From: Dyella sp. S184
Lineage (GTDB): Bacteria; Pseudomonadota; Gammaproteobacteria; Xanthomonadales; Rhodanobacteraceae
Assembly: GCF_009766065.1 (NCBI RefSeq)
Contig: NZ_LMUE01000009.1
Span: 532,196 to 596,195, forward strand
Direction: 5' to 3'
DNA: 64,000 nucleotides
A model generated the notes under the pieces. It was not told the origin of the DNA. It worked only from the letters and a program-made list of their open reading frames with translations, and did not search any database. Made by a program: the position numbers and the translations under genes. Positions 50,710 through 59,059 of this stretch are shown piece after piece; the first letter of the stretch is position 1; every line of letters starts with the position of its first letter.

Positions 50710-51720
50710 ATGAACGCACGCATCACCCCAACCACCCCGATCGACCTGGACATGGATGCCATCGCGCGCAGCGCACGCACGGTGATCGCTACCGAAGCAC
50801 GCGCCGTGCACGCCTTGGAATCGCGTATCGGGCCGGATTTTGTCGAGGCCTGCCGGCTGATCCTGGCCTGCAAGGGCCGCGTGATCGTGAGTGGCATGGG
50901 CAAGTCCGGGCATGTCGCGCGCAAGATCGCCGCCACCCTGGCCTCCACCGGTACCCCGGCATTCTTCGTGCATCCGGGCGAAGCCAGCCATGGCGACCTC
51001 GGCATGATCCTGCCGCAGGACGTGGTACTGGCGCTGTCCTACTCCGGCGAAACCGACGAGCTGCTGTTCATCCTGCCGGTGATCAAGCGTCAGGGCATTC
51101 CGTTGATCGCGATCACCGGCAAGCCCAGCTCTTCGCTGGCGACCCAGGCCGACGTGCATCTGGATGGCAGCATCTCCAGCGAGGCCTGCCCGCTGGGTCT
51201 GGCGCCGACCACCAGCACCACCGTGGCACTGGTCATGGGGGACGCGCTGGCGATCGCGCTGCTGGAGGCACGCGGCTTCACCTCGGACGATTTCGCCCGC
51301 TCGCATCCGGCAGGCAGCCTCGGCCGGCGCCTGCTGCTGCACATCGGCGACGTGATGCATACGGGCGACGACGTGCCCCGGGTATCGCCAGACGCCAACC
51401 TGACCGCCGCCCTGGTCGAGATGACCCGCAAGCACCTGGGCATGACCGCCGTGGTCGATGCCGACCAGCGACTGCTCGGTGTATTCACCGACGGCGACCT
51501 TCGCCGCGCGCTGGACGATGAAGGTGTGGACTTGCGTGGCGCCACCGTGGCCGAACTGATGACCCGCGGCCCGAAGACCATCGGCGCCGACAAGCTGGCC
51601 GCGGAAGCGGCCCAGTTGATGGAAAAGCACCAGATTCACGCCTTGTTGGTGGTCGATGACGAACAACGCGTGGTCGGCGCACTGAACATTCATGATCTGC
51701 TCCGTGCACGTGTGGTCTGA
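50710..51720 (+). CDS. kdsD: arabinose-5-phosphate isomerase (KdsD)
   Basis: KdsD converts ribulose 5-phosphate to arabinose 5-phosphate, the first step of Kdo synthesis. The 336-residue protein has an SIS domain (about 35-185; VIVSGMGKSGHVARKIAATL, then ALSYSGETDEL) and two CBS domains (about 205-336). The metal/active-site block PTTSTTVALVMGDALA is present. It starts a plus-strand run with kdsC and lptCAB. Confidence 0.96.
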   Translation: MNARITPTTPIDLDMDAIARSARTVIATEARAVHALESRIGPDFVEACRLILACKGRVIVSGMGKSGHVARKIAATLASTGTPAFFVHPGEASHGDLGMILPQDVVLALSYSGETDELLFILPVIKRQGIPLIAITGKPSSSLATQADVHLDGSISSEACPLGLAPTTSTTVALVMGDALAIALLEARGFTSDDFARSHPAGSLGRRLLLHIGDVMHTGDDVPRVSPDANLTAALVEMTRKHLGMTAVVDADQRLLGVFTDGDLRRALDDEGVDLRGATVAELMTRGPKTIGADKLAAEAAQLMEKHQIHALLVVDDEQRVVGALNIHDLLRARVV

Positions 51721-51764
51721 TTACGCGTTCTCATCCTTCATCCGGCACGAGCCCACGACCTCCC

Positions 51765-52304
51765 ATGTATCTGGCTGACCTCCCCGCTGACGTCCTCGAC
51801 CGTGCCGCCAGGATCCGTCTTGCCGTGTTCGACGTGGATGGCACCCTGACCGACGGGCGCCTGTGGTACGGCGAGGATGGCCGCGAAACCAAGGTATTCC
51901 ATGTACATGACGGCCTTGGCCTGAAACAGCTGCAGGCAAACGGCGTGCAGGTGGCACTGATCACTGCACGGATCAGCCACCCGGTCGCGCTACGCGCCGA
52001 GGAACTGGATATCGCCCACGTCTACCAGGGGCAGAGTGACAAGCGCGCCAGCCTGCTGGAACTGCTGGACGCGCTGCATCTCACAACTGAGCAGGTCGCC
52101 TTCATCGGCGATGACCTGCCTGACTTGCCACCGATGCGCATTGCCGGCTTGGCGGTGGCGGTAGCCAATGCGCATCCATGGGTCGCCGAGCAGGCGCACT
52201 GGCAAACCAGCAAGAGCGGTGGCCTGGGTGCCGCCCGCGAAGTGTGCGACCTGATCCTGCACGCGCAGGGCAAGAGCGACGCCGAGCGGGAGCGCTGGCA
52301 GTGA
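51765..52304 (+). CDS. kdsC: Kdo-8-phosphate phosphatase (KdsC)
   Basis: The 179-residue HAD-family phosphatase lacks a large cap domain, as in the tetrameric KdsC type. Motif I is FDVDGTLTDG (nucleophile Asp23), motif II lies in VALITAR, and the C-terminal acidic motif is FIGDDLPDLP. The stop overlaps the GTG start of lptC by 4 bases. Confidence 0.95.
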   Translation: MYLADLPADVLDRAARIRLAVFDVDGTLTDGRLWYGEDGRETKVFHVHDGLGLKQLQANGVQVALITARISHPVALRAEELDIAHVYQGQSDKRASLLELLDALHLTTEQVAFIGDDLPDLPPMRIAGLAVAVANAHPWVAEQAHWQTSKSGGLGAAREVCDLILHAQGKSDAERERWQ

Positions 52305-52903
52305 AACTGTGGCTCTGGCTGCGCGACCGGCGCCTGCCGGCCGCGATCATCGCGATCGCCTTGGCAGCCGGCATTCTGCAGGCGCTGCAGTGGTGGTTGG
52401 GGCCCGAAACGGCAAACCACGACTTTGTCGGACCGCCACGTTCCGGCTATACGCTGATCAACTCCCGCGTTACCGAATACGACGTCGACGGGCAGCCCGG
52501 GCTGCGAGTGCAGTCCCCGCACCTGGAGCGCCGCGAAGGTGATGAGTCGCTATACCTCAATTCGCCGACCTTCCAGATGCCGGCGAAAAAACCTGGCGTC
52601 CCCGACTGGGATGGCGAGTCGCAGTACGGCTGGGTCAACCAGCCAGGCACCCTGCTCAAGCTGCAGGGGGCAGTCCACATGCATCGGGCAGCCTACGCTG
52701 ACACCGCCGTCGCCGACATGTACACCACGGATATCACCGCGTGGCCGAAGGAAAACCGCATGGAAACCGCGGCCCCGGCGCACATGATCCAAGGCGCCAC
52801 TACAATGGCCGGGATCGGCATGCGTGCCAATCTCAACGACAATCACCTGGAGTTACTCGATGACACCCACGGCTCGTTCCCGCCGCGCAAGCGCAAGTCG
52901 TAA
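52301..52903 (+). CDS. lptC: LPS export system protein LptC
   Basis: The 200-residue product has one N-terminal membrane helix (LPAAIIAIALAAGILQALQW) and a periplasmic beta-jellyroll (INSRVTEYDVDGQPGLRVQS, YLNSPTFQMPAK). LptC bridges the LptB2FG ABC transporter and LptA. It starts with GTG in the overlap GTGA with kdsC. Its 3' end overlaps lptA by 44 bases, which keeps production of the two in step. Confidence 0.92.
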   Translation: MKLWLWLRDRRLPAAIIAIALAAGILQALQWWLGPETANHDFVGPPRSGYTLINSRVTEYDVDGQPGLRVQSPHLERREGDESLYLNSPTFQMPAKKPGVPDWDGESQYGWVNQPGTLLKLQGAVHMHRAAYADTAVADMYTTDITAWPKENRMETAAPAHMIQGATTMAGIGMRANLNDNHLELLDDTHGSFPPRKRKS

Positions 52904-53549
52904 GTTCGCCATCGGCCTGCTCTCGGCAGCGCTGCTGAGCCTGCTGCCTGCGCTCGCACTGGCCAAGAAATCCGATCGCGATCTGCCGATGAACTACGTG
53001 GCGAAGACCACCAACGCGTTCAACGCACCGAACACGATCACCACTCTCACTGGCAACGTGAAGATCACCCAGGGCACGCTGCTGGTCACCGGCGACGTGG
53101 CCAAGCTGTATCTGGACGGCGACACCCAGATCGCCCGCATCGTGGTTACCGGCAGTCCGGCGCACTTGGCGCATATCCAGGAACTGGACGAGAACGATCA
53201 ACTGGTGCAGGGCGATGGCCTCACACTCGACTACGACAACATCAACAGCATCGCCGTACTCACCACCAACGCCTGGGTGAAACAGCAGGGTCGCGGCGAG
53301 TTCCACGGTGACAAGCTGACTTACAACTCCAATACCCAATTGATCACCGGCGTAGCCGGTGCCGATGGCTTGGTACACGGCGTGATCCTGCCCAAACCCA
53401 AGCCCCCCGCAGCCGCAGCGCCGGCGCACCCCGCCAAGCCTGCCGTTACCAAACCGGCTTCGGCGTCGAGTGCGTCGACCACACCGACGACAGCACCAGT
53501 GACGGCACCAGCTTCCAGCACCTCGACATCCACGCACGGACAACCGTAA
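52860..53549 (+). CDS. lptA: lipopolysaccharide transport periplasmic protein LptA
   Basis: The 229-residue product has a signal peptide (FAIGLLSAALLSLLPALALA) and an OstA-type jellyroll (NTITTLTGNVKITQGTLLV, FHGDKLTYNSNTQLITG). About 50 Pro/Ala/Ser/Thr-rich residues follow the folded domain (from PKPKPPAAAAPAHPAKP on), unlike the short end of E. coli LptA. LptA forms the bridge that carries LPS across the periplasm. ATG 52860 has ggag seven bases upstream, inside lptC. Confidence 0.93.
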   Translation: MTPTARSRRASASRKFAIGLLSAALLSLLPALALAKKSDRDLPMNYVAKTTNAFNAPNTITTLTGNVKITQGTLLVTGDVAKLYLDGDTQIARIVVTGSPAHLAHIQELDENDQLVQGDGLTLDYDNINSIAVLTTNAWVKQQGRGEFHGDKLTYNSNTQLITGVAGADGLVHGVILPKPKPPAAAAPAHPAKPAVTKPASASSASTTPTTAPVTAPASSTSTSTHGQP

Positions 53550-53552
53550 CCG

Positions 53553-54272
53553 ATGCTCTCCGCCGAAGGTCTGCAGAAAAGCTTCAAAGCACGCAAAGTG
53601 GTGCGGGATTTTGCCTTTTCGATTCGCGAAGGCGAAGTGGTTGGCCTGCTCGGCCCCAACGGTGCGGGCAAGACGACCTGCTTCTACATGGTGGTCGGCC
53701 TGATCGAAGCCGATGCAGGCAGGATCCAGCTGGACAAGCAGGACATCACCGGCTTGCCGATGCATGCCCGCGCCAAGCTGGGCATCGGCTACCTTCCGCA
53801 GGAGGCCTCGGTGTTCCGTCGGCTCAGCGTGTCGGACAACATCCTGGCCGTGCTGGAGCTGCGTGAAGGTTTGAGCGAGCAGCAGCGCAACAGCGAACTG
53901 GAAAGCCTGCTCGACGAGCTGAAGATCAGCCATATTGCCGGCCAGAAAGGCGTCAGCCTGTCTGGCGGCGAACGTCGCCGCGTCGAAATCGCCCGGGCGC
54001 TGGCCGCGCAGCCGCGCTACATGCTGCTGGACGAACCGTTCGCCGGCGTCGACCCGATCTCGGTGGGCGAAATCCAGCGCATCGTGCGACACCTCAAGGA
54101 ACGCGGCATCGGCGTGCTGATCACCGACCACAATGTGCGCGAAACGCTGGGAATCTGCGACCGTGCCTACATCATGAGCGAAGGCGAGGTATTGTCCCGC
54201 GGTACTCCGGCGCACATTCTCGCCGACGAAAGGGTGCGAGAAGTGTACCTGGGTCGCGAATTCCGCCTCTGA
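53553..54272 (+). CDS. lptB: LPS export ABC transporter ATP-binding protein LptB
   Basis: The 239-residue ATPase of LptB2FG has Walker A GPNGAGKT at residues 34-41, Q-loop [14 protein letters not shown], signature [15 protein letters not shown] and Walker [12 protein letters not shown] followed by the H-loop ITDHNVRE. It powers extraction of LPS from the inner membrane. It starts three bases after the lptA stop; lptF and lptG are not here. Confidence 0.97.
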   Translation: MLSAEGLQKSFKARKVVRDFAFSIREGEVVGLLGPNGAGKTTCFYMVVGLIEADAGRIQLDKQDITGLPMHARAKLGIGYLPQEASVFRRLSVSDNILAVLELREGLSEQQRNSELESLLDELKISHIAGQKGVSLSGGERRRVEIARALAAQPRYMLLDEPFAGVDPISVGEIQRIVRHLKERGIGVLITDHNVRETLGICDRAYIMSEGEVLSRGTPAHILADERVREVYLGREFRL

Positions 54273-54372
54273 ACCTTGGATTTGCCGTTACGCGGCAATC
54301 GGTTGCATGCGGCTATGGCCGCGTCTGCGGGCAAGCGCTACGATGGCCGCGAGTTCCTTCGACCTGGCTGGC

Positions 54373-55833
54373 ATGAAACCCGCACTGCAGTTTCGCCTCC
54401 ATCAGCAGCTGACCCTGACGCCCCAGTTGCAGCAGGCGATACGTCTGTTGCAATTGTCGCAGCTGGAGCTGGAGGCCGAACTGCGTCAGATCGCTGAAGG
54501 CAATCCGTTGCTGGAGTTCGCCGAAGAAATCGAGGACGAGGAAGCAGTCGATCGCGAAAGCGCCGAAAGCGAATACCCGAGCGCCGAAAGCGTCGCTGCG
54601 GCCGGCACCACCGACAATGACGACACTGGCGAATGGGCCGATGGCGGCACCGTCGAGGCGCCGATCGACTTCTCCAGCAGCAGCGTCGGCAGCAGCGGCA
54701 GCGTCGGCTCACGCGGGGACGACGATTTCGAGCCGCAGAACGCCGCGCCGGAGACCCTACAGCAGCACCTGCTGTGGCAGCTCAACATGGCCTCGTTCAA
54801 TCCCCGCCAGCATTTGATCGCCACGGTGCTGATCGATGCACTGGATGCCTCCGGCTACCTCACCGAAGGACTGGAGGCGATGCTCGCCGTGCTGCCAGCG
54901 GACCTGAAGGCAAGCATCGAGGAAATCGACGCCGTGCGTCGGCGCTTGCAGGGCTTCGACCCCGCAGGTGTCGGCAGCCTGGATCTGCGCGATTGCCTGC
55001 GCGTGCAGCTGGAGCAGTTCGACCCGAACACGCCACAACGCGAGCTGGCCCTGCGCATGGTCGACAGCGAGCTGGAACTGCTCGCGCGCAACGACATCAC
55101 GCGGCTGGCCCGCCGCCTGCGTGCCAGCGAAGACGACGTGGCCGCCGCCGCCGTGCTGATCCGCAGCCTCGATCCGCGCCCGGGTGCCGCCCTCGACGCA
55201 ACCCCGGTGGAATACGTGGCACCGGATGTCTACGCGTTGCGCGACGGCAGCCGCTGGCGGGTCAGCCTGAACCCGGATGCGCAGCCGCGGCTGGGACTCA
55301 ACCAGCATTACTGTGGCCTGATCGCACAGGCGCGTGGCGAAGACGCCAGCTGGATGCGCGGTCAGCTGCAGGAGGCACGCTGGCTGATCAAGAGCCTGGA
55401 ATCGCGCGCCGAAACCCTGCTCAAGGTGGCCGAGGCGATCGTGCGTCGGCAGAGCGCCTTTCTCGACTATGGCCCCGAAGCAATGCATCCGCTGGTATTG
55501 CGCGAAGTGGCCGAGGAAGTGGCCATGCATGAGTCGACCATCTCACGCGTGACCACCCGCAAATACCTGCATACCCCGCGCGGCACCTTCGAGCTGAAAT
55601 ACTTCTTTTCCAGTGGCGTCTCCACCGAGGATGGCGGCAGCGCCTCGGCTACCGCGATCCAGGCCATGCTGCGCAAGCTGATCGGCGCCGAGGATGCGCG
55701 CAAACCGCTCTCCGACCAGGCGATTGCCGAGGAGTTGCAACGCAAGGGTATCCAGGTGGCCCGGCGTACCGTGGCCAAATACCGGGAGGGACTGCGCATT
55801 CCCAGCTCCAGCGAACGCCAGCGCGCCAGCTGA
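54373..55833 (+). CDS. rpoN: RNA polymerase sigma-54 factor (RpoN)
   Basis: The 486-residue product has region I (LQFRLHQQLTLTPQLQQAI), an acidic, Ser-rich variable region II (about 70-130), a core-binding domain and a helix-turn-helix. The C-terminal RpoN box ARRTVAKYRE at about 463-472 recognises -24 promoter elements. ATG 54373 (MKPALQFRL) matches family starts; the frame stays open 66 bases upstream. It follows lptB by 100 bases, the widespread lptB-rpoN-hpf order. Confidence 0.97.
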   Translation: MKPALQFRLHQQLTLTPQLQQAIRLLQLSQLELEAELRQIAEGNPLLEFAEEIEDEEAVDRESAESEYPSAESVAAAGTTDNDDTGEWADGGTVEAPIDFSSSSVGSSGSVGSRGDDDFEPQNAAPETLQQHLLWQLNMASFNPRQHLIATVLIDALDASGYLTEGLEAMLAVLPADLKASIEEIDAVRRRLQGFDPAGVGSLDLRDCLRVQLEQFDPNTPQRELALRMVDSELELLARNDITRLARRLRASEDDVAAAAVLIRSLDPRPGAALDATPVEYVAPDVYALRDGSRWRVSLNPDAQPRLGLNQHYCGLIAQARGEDASWMRGQLQEARWLIKSLESRAETLLKVAEAIVRRQSAFLDYGPEAMHPLVLREVAEEVAMHESTISRVTTRKYLHTPRGTFELKYFFSSGVSTEDGGSASATAIQAMLRKLIGAEDARKPLSDQAIAEELQRKGIQVARRTVAKYREGLRIPSSSERQRAS

Positions 55834-55983
55834 GCCTCGCATGAAACATCGGCGGGAACTTGGTTATCACTAAAGCGTTCCCATACCTGACACAGAATGA
55901 TTGACGATGTGCCGCCGCCACCTTGGCCACGGTACGTCTACCCGCCGCGAAAAGCGGCACTGCACCACCAGAGGAGGCGCCCT

Positions 55984-56307
55984 ATGCAATTCCAACTCAG
56001 CGGCCAGCAGATTGAAGTGACCCAGGCCCTGCGCGAACACGCCACCGCCAAGCTCGACCGCCTCACGCGCCTCGACGATAAATTGATCAGCCTTGCCATC
56101 GTGCTGTCCGTCGACAAGCTCCGACAACGTGCCGAAGGCACACTGGGTGTGATCGGCGCCACCCTGCATGCCGAAGCCACCGAGGTCGACATGTATACCT
56201 CCATCGACATGCTGTTTGACAAGCTGGTCAACCAGTTGCGCAAACATCGTGAAAAAGTCAGCGACAAGCATCAGCACGAAGCACGCGAAGCTCGCCTGTA
56301 CGGCTGA
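55984..56307 (+). CDS. hpf: ribosome hibernation-promoting factor (HPF, short form)
   Basis: The 107-residue protein starts MQFQLSGQQIEVTQALREH and has the basic C-terminal KLVNQLRKHREKVSDKH segment of short HPF/YfiA proteins. It binds the 30S decoding region in stationary phase and promotes 100S dimers. A strong gaggaggcgcc ribosome site precedes ATG 55984. A GC-rich hairpin follows. A ptsN gene often found next in this locus is missing here. Confidence 0.94.
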   Translation: MQFQLSGQQIEVTQALREHATAKLDRLTRLDDKLISLAIVLSVDKLRQRAEGTLGVIGATLHAEATEVDMYTSIDMLFDKLVNQLRKHREKVSDKHQHEAREARLYG

Positions 56308-56316
56308 TCTCTCCCC

Positions 56317-56341
56317 GCGGCCCGCCCCTCCGGCGGGCCGC
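56317..56341 (+). terminator. GC-rich terminator between hpf and hprK
   Basis: A perfect 10-bp stem (gcggcccgcc / ggcgggccgc) with a 5-base loop is followed by tttcgtta. It probably separates the rpoN-hpf message from the PTS genes, which then need their own promoter in the remaining 100 bases. Confidence 0.75.
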
Positions 56342-56441
56342 TTTCGTTATGACCGAAGGCGCATAAGCATCCAAGCTGGCACAATGGTCACGTTGCCGCA
56401 CAGGCCCACCGGGCTTTCCATGCGGCACAAGGGATCTTCGC

Positions 56442-57392
56442 TTGGACCGGATCAGCGCGCGACAACTCTACGATGGCGTCCACGAGCGCATGGCCCTGCG
56501 CTGGTTGTCTGGCATGCGCGGGGAGTCGCGTGTCATCGAACCCGGTGCGGCACAGTCGCGCCGGCCTTCCCTGATCGGCTACCTCAACGTCATCTATCCG
56601 AACAAGATCCAGATCATCGGCACCGAGGAGCTGAGCTTCCTCGACGCCCTGGATTCGCGCCAGCGCTGGGAAGTGATGCACAAGATCGCCGCCTACCAGC
56701 CGGTGGCGCTGATCGTGACCAAGGACCAGACGGTACCGGCCGACCTGCGCGAGGTCGCCGAGGAAACCAATACGCCGCTGTGGATCAGCCCCAAACGTGG
56801 GCACGAGCTGCTGACCTACCTGCAGTACCACCTCGCGCGCATGCTGGCAGCGAAGACCACCCTGCATGGGGTGTTCCTGGAAGTGTTCTCGATCGGTGTG
56901 CTGATCACCGGCGAAGCCGGTTCCGGCAAGAGCGAGCTGGCGCTGGAACTGATCAGCCGCGGCCATCGTCTGGTCGCCGACGATGCCACCGAGTTCACCC
57001 TGATCGCACCGGACGTGATCGACGGCAGCTGTCCCGAACTGCTGCAGGACCTGCTTGAGGTGCGCGGCCTGGGTGTGCTCAACGTACGCGAGATGTTCGG
57101 CCACATGTCGGTCAAGCCCTCCAAGTACCTGCGTCTGGTGATTCATCTCAAGCCGATGCGCGATGGCGAAGAAACGGACGCGCTGACCCGCCTCACCGGC
57201 GATATCGGCCATCGCGAAATCTTCGATGTGCCGGTGCCGATGATCACCATCCCGGTGGCACCGGGACGCAACCTCTCCGTGCTGGTCGAAGCCGCCGTGC
57301 GCAGTCACGCGCTGAAGAGCAAGGGTATCGACCCGGCGCAGACTTTCATCGACCGGCAGGCCCACCAGCTGCGCCGGCTGCCTCCGTGGTGA
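56442..57392 (+). CDS. hprK: HPr kinase/phosphorylase (HprK)
   Basis: HprK phosphorylates HPr on a serine with ATP and reverses this with phosphate. The 316-residue protein has Walker A GEAGSGKS at residues 157-164, the conserved catalytic-loop His142 ([10 protein letters not shown]) and the family signature [16 protein letters not shown]. No in-frame ATG gives this N-terminus; TTG 56442 with aaggga eight bases upstream is the start. Its target Ser46 is present in the HPr encoded three genes downstream. Confidence 0.95.
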   Translation: MDRISARQLYDGVHERMALRWLSGMRGESRVIEPGAAQSRRPSLIGYLNVIYPNKIQIIGTEELSFLDALDSRQRWEVMHKIAAYQPVALIVTKDQTVPADLREVAEETNTPLWISPKRGHELLTYLQYHLARMLAAKTTLHGVFLEVFSIGVLITGEAGSGKSELALELISRGHRLVADDATEFTLIAPDVIDGSCPELLQDLLEVRGLGVLNVREMFGHMSVKPSKYLRLVIHLKPMRDGEETDALTRLTGDIGHREIFDVPVPMITIPVAPGRNLSVLVEAAVRSHALKSKGIDPAQTFIDRQAHQLRRLPPW

Positions 57393-57396
57393 ATTC

Positions 57397-58299
57397 ATGA
57401 GCAACGACAACACACCCCTGCTCAACCCGCTGGTCGATCCACACGAGATCCACCTGATCGTGCTCACCGGCATGTCCGGCGGCGGCAAGACGGTGGCGCT
57501 GCGTGCACTGGAAGACCTCGAGTTCTACTGCGTCGACAACCTGCCCTCGGCGCTGCTGCCGCAGCTGGTCAATGCAGCGACCGAAGGCGGCAGCAAGCAC
57601 CGGCGCATCGCGGTAGGCGTGGACGTGCGCAATCGCGGCGCGGATTTCGCACTCATGCCGACCGTGCTGTCGGAACTCGCCGCTGCCGGCGTACAGGTGC
57701 ACCTGATCTTTCTGGATTGCCGCGACGAGGTGTTGATCAAGCGCTATTCGGAAACCCGACGTCGCCATCCGCTAGCCACGCGTGGACTGTCACTGGCCGA
57801 CGCGATCGTCGAGGAGCGTCGCCTGCTGCGCCCGCTGATGGCGATTGCCGAGAAGGTGATCGACTCCAGCGAACTCAACGTGCACCAGTTGCGCCGTCTC
57901 GTCGCAACCGGGTACGCCCAGGCGACCGAAGGACTCACCCTGATGTTCCAGTCGTTCGCGTTCCGCCGCGGATTGCCACTGGATGCGGACTTCGTGTACG
58001 ACGCGCGCTGCCTGCCGAATCCGCACTGGCATGCACACCTGCGCCCGCTGTCCGGCAAGGATGCACCCGTGCGCGATTTCCTCGACGCCGAGCCATTGGT
58101 CGCCGAATACTTTGCCGATACCGCACGCTGGCTGGATGCGTGGCTGCCACGCTTCGAGCAGGACGACCGCAGTTACGTGACGATCTCGGTCGGCTGCACC
58201 GGTGGCCGACACCGTTCCGTCTATCTGGTCGAGAAACTCGCCGCCCATTACCGCGCGCGTCGCGAAGGCGTGCTCACCTTCCATCGCGAGCTGGAGTAA
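57397..58299 (+). CDS. rapZ: RNase adapter / nucleotide-binding protein RapZ
   Basis: The 300-residue P-loop protein has Walker A GMSGGGKT (residues 25-32) and the C-terminal block SVGCTGGRHRSVYLVEKLA. In E. coli RapZ guides RNase E to the GlmZ RNA and senses glucosamine 6-phosphate; whether a GlmZ exists here is unknown. It starts four bases after the hprK stop. Confidence 0.96.
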   Translation: MSNDNTPLLNPLVDPHEIHLIVLTGMSGGGKTVALRALEDLEFYCVDNLPSALLPQLVNAATEGGSKHRRIAVGVDVRNRGADFALMPTVLSELAAAGVQVHLIFLDCRDEVLIKRYSETRRRHPLATRGLSLADAIVEERRLLRPLMAIAEKVIDSSELNVHQLRRLVATGYAQATEGLTLMFQSFAFRRGLPLDADFVYDARCLPNPHWHAHLRPLSGKDAPVRDFLDAEPLVAEYFADTARWLDAWLPRFEQDDRSYVTISVGCTGGRHRSVYLVEKLAAHYRARREGVLTFHRELE

Positions 58300-58336
58300 A
58301 GATCATGCCGCTTGCAAGACTCACGGATAGCTGGTC

Positions 58337-58729
58337 ATGAGCGTCGGCGTGCTGTTGATGACTCACGAGGCGGTCGGCCAGGCGCTGATCTCCGCCGCGC
58401 ATCACGTGATGCCGAAACTGCCATTACAAGTGGCAGCGGTGGAAATACCACCACAATCCGACCCGGACGTGATGCGCACGCTAACGGTGCGCCATGCACG
58501 CGAACTGGATCAGGGCGAAGGCGTGCTGGTGCTGGCCGACCTCTATGGCGCCACACCATGCAATATTGGCCTGTCGCTCGGTGCATTGGGCGTCCATCTT
58601 CGCTGCGTGTCGGGCCTCAACCTGCCGATGTTGCTGCGCGTACTCAACTATGCGGAAAAACCACTGGACGAACTGGCCGAGATTGCGGCCAGCGGTGGCC
58701 GCGGGGGAATTTTCATCGATCATGCTTGA
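58337..58729 (+). CDS. PTS EIIA component, mannose family
   Basis: The 130-residue ManX-type EIIA domain has phosphorylation site His10 (GVLLMTHEAVG), and LADLYGATPCN corresponds to the DLxGGTPxN block. It accepts phosphate from HPr. Mannose-family EIIA normally works with EIIB and EIIC/D partners, but none is present in this locus, so a regulatory role is likely. The stop overlaps the HPr start by 8 bases. Confidence 0.92.
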   Translation: MSVGVLLMTHEAVGQALISAAHHVMPKLPLQVAAVEIPPQSDPDVMRTLTVRHARELDQGEGVLVLADLYGATPCNIGLSLGALGVHLRCVSGLNLPMLLRVLNYAEKPLDELAEIAASGGRGGIFIDHA

Positions 58730-58991
58730 ACAAGAAATCGTCGTTTCCAACAAGCTCGGCCTGCATGCCCGCGCATCCGCCAAACTGGTGCAACTAGTGC
58801 AGGGTTTCAAATCCACCGTGTGGCTGGTCAGCAAGGGTCGCGAGATCAACGCGCAGAGCATCATGGGCGTGATGATGCTGGCCGCTGGTATTGGCACCTC
58901 GCTGACCATCCGCGTCGATGGCCCGGATGAGCAATCCGCGCTGACCGCCGTAGCCGCGCTGTTCGAGCGCAAATTCGACGAAGGAGCCTGA
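58722..58991 (+). CDS. ptsH: phosphocarrier protein HPr
   Basis: The 89-residue HPr has active-site His15 in NKLGLHARASAKL and regulatory Ser46 in NAQSIMGVMML, the residue modified by HprK. The 8-base overlap with the EIIA gene suggests translational coupling. EI follows after 68 bases. Confidence 0.96.
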   Translation: MLEQEIVVSNKLGLHARASAKLVQLVQGFKSTVWLVSKGREINAQSIMGVMMLAAGIGTSLTIRVDGPDEQSALTAVAALFERKFDEGA

Positions 58992-59059
58992 ATGGATCGT
59001 GCGTCTGCCAAGCTGGTGATTCTGCTATCCATGCCGGTCCGGCATGAGAAGCGGCACGC

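Noticed and set aside
56384-56441. ATG starts for hprK upstream of 56442
   Set aside because: The ATGs at 56384 and 56420 are in other frames. TTG 56442 has a well-placed ribosome site and gives the family N-terminus.
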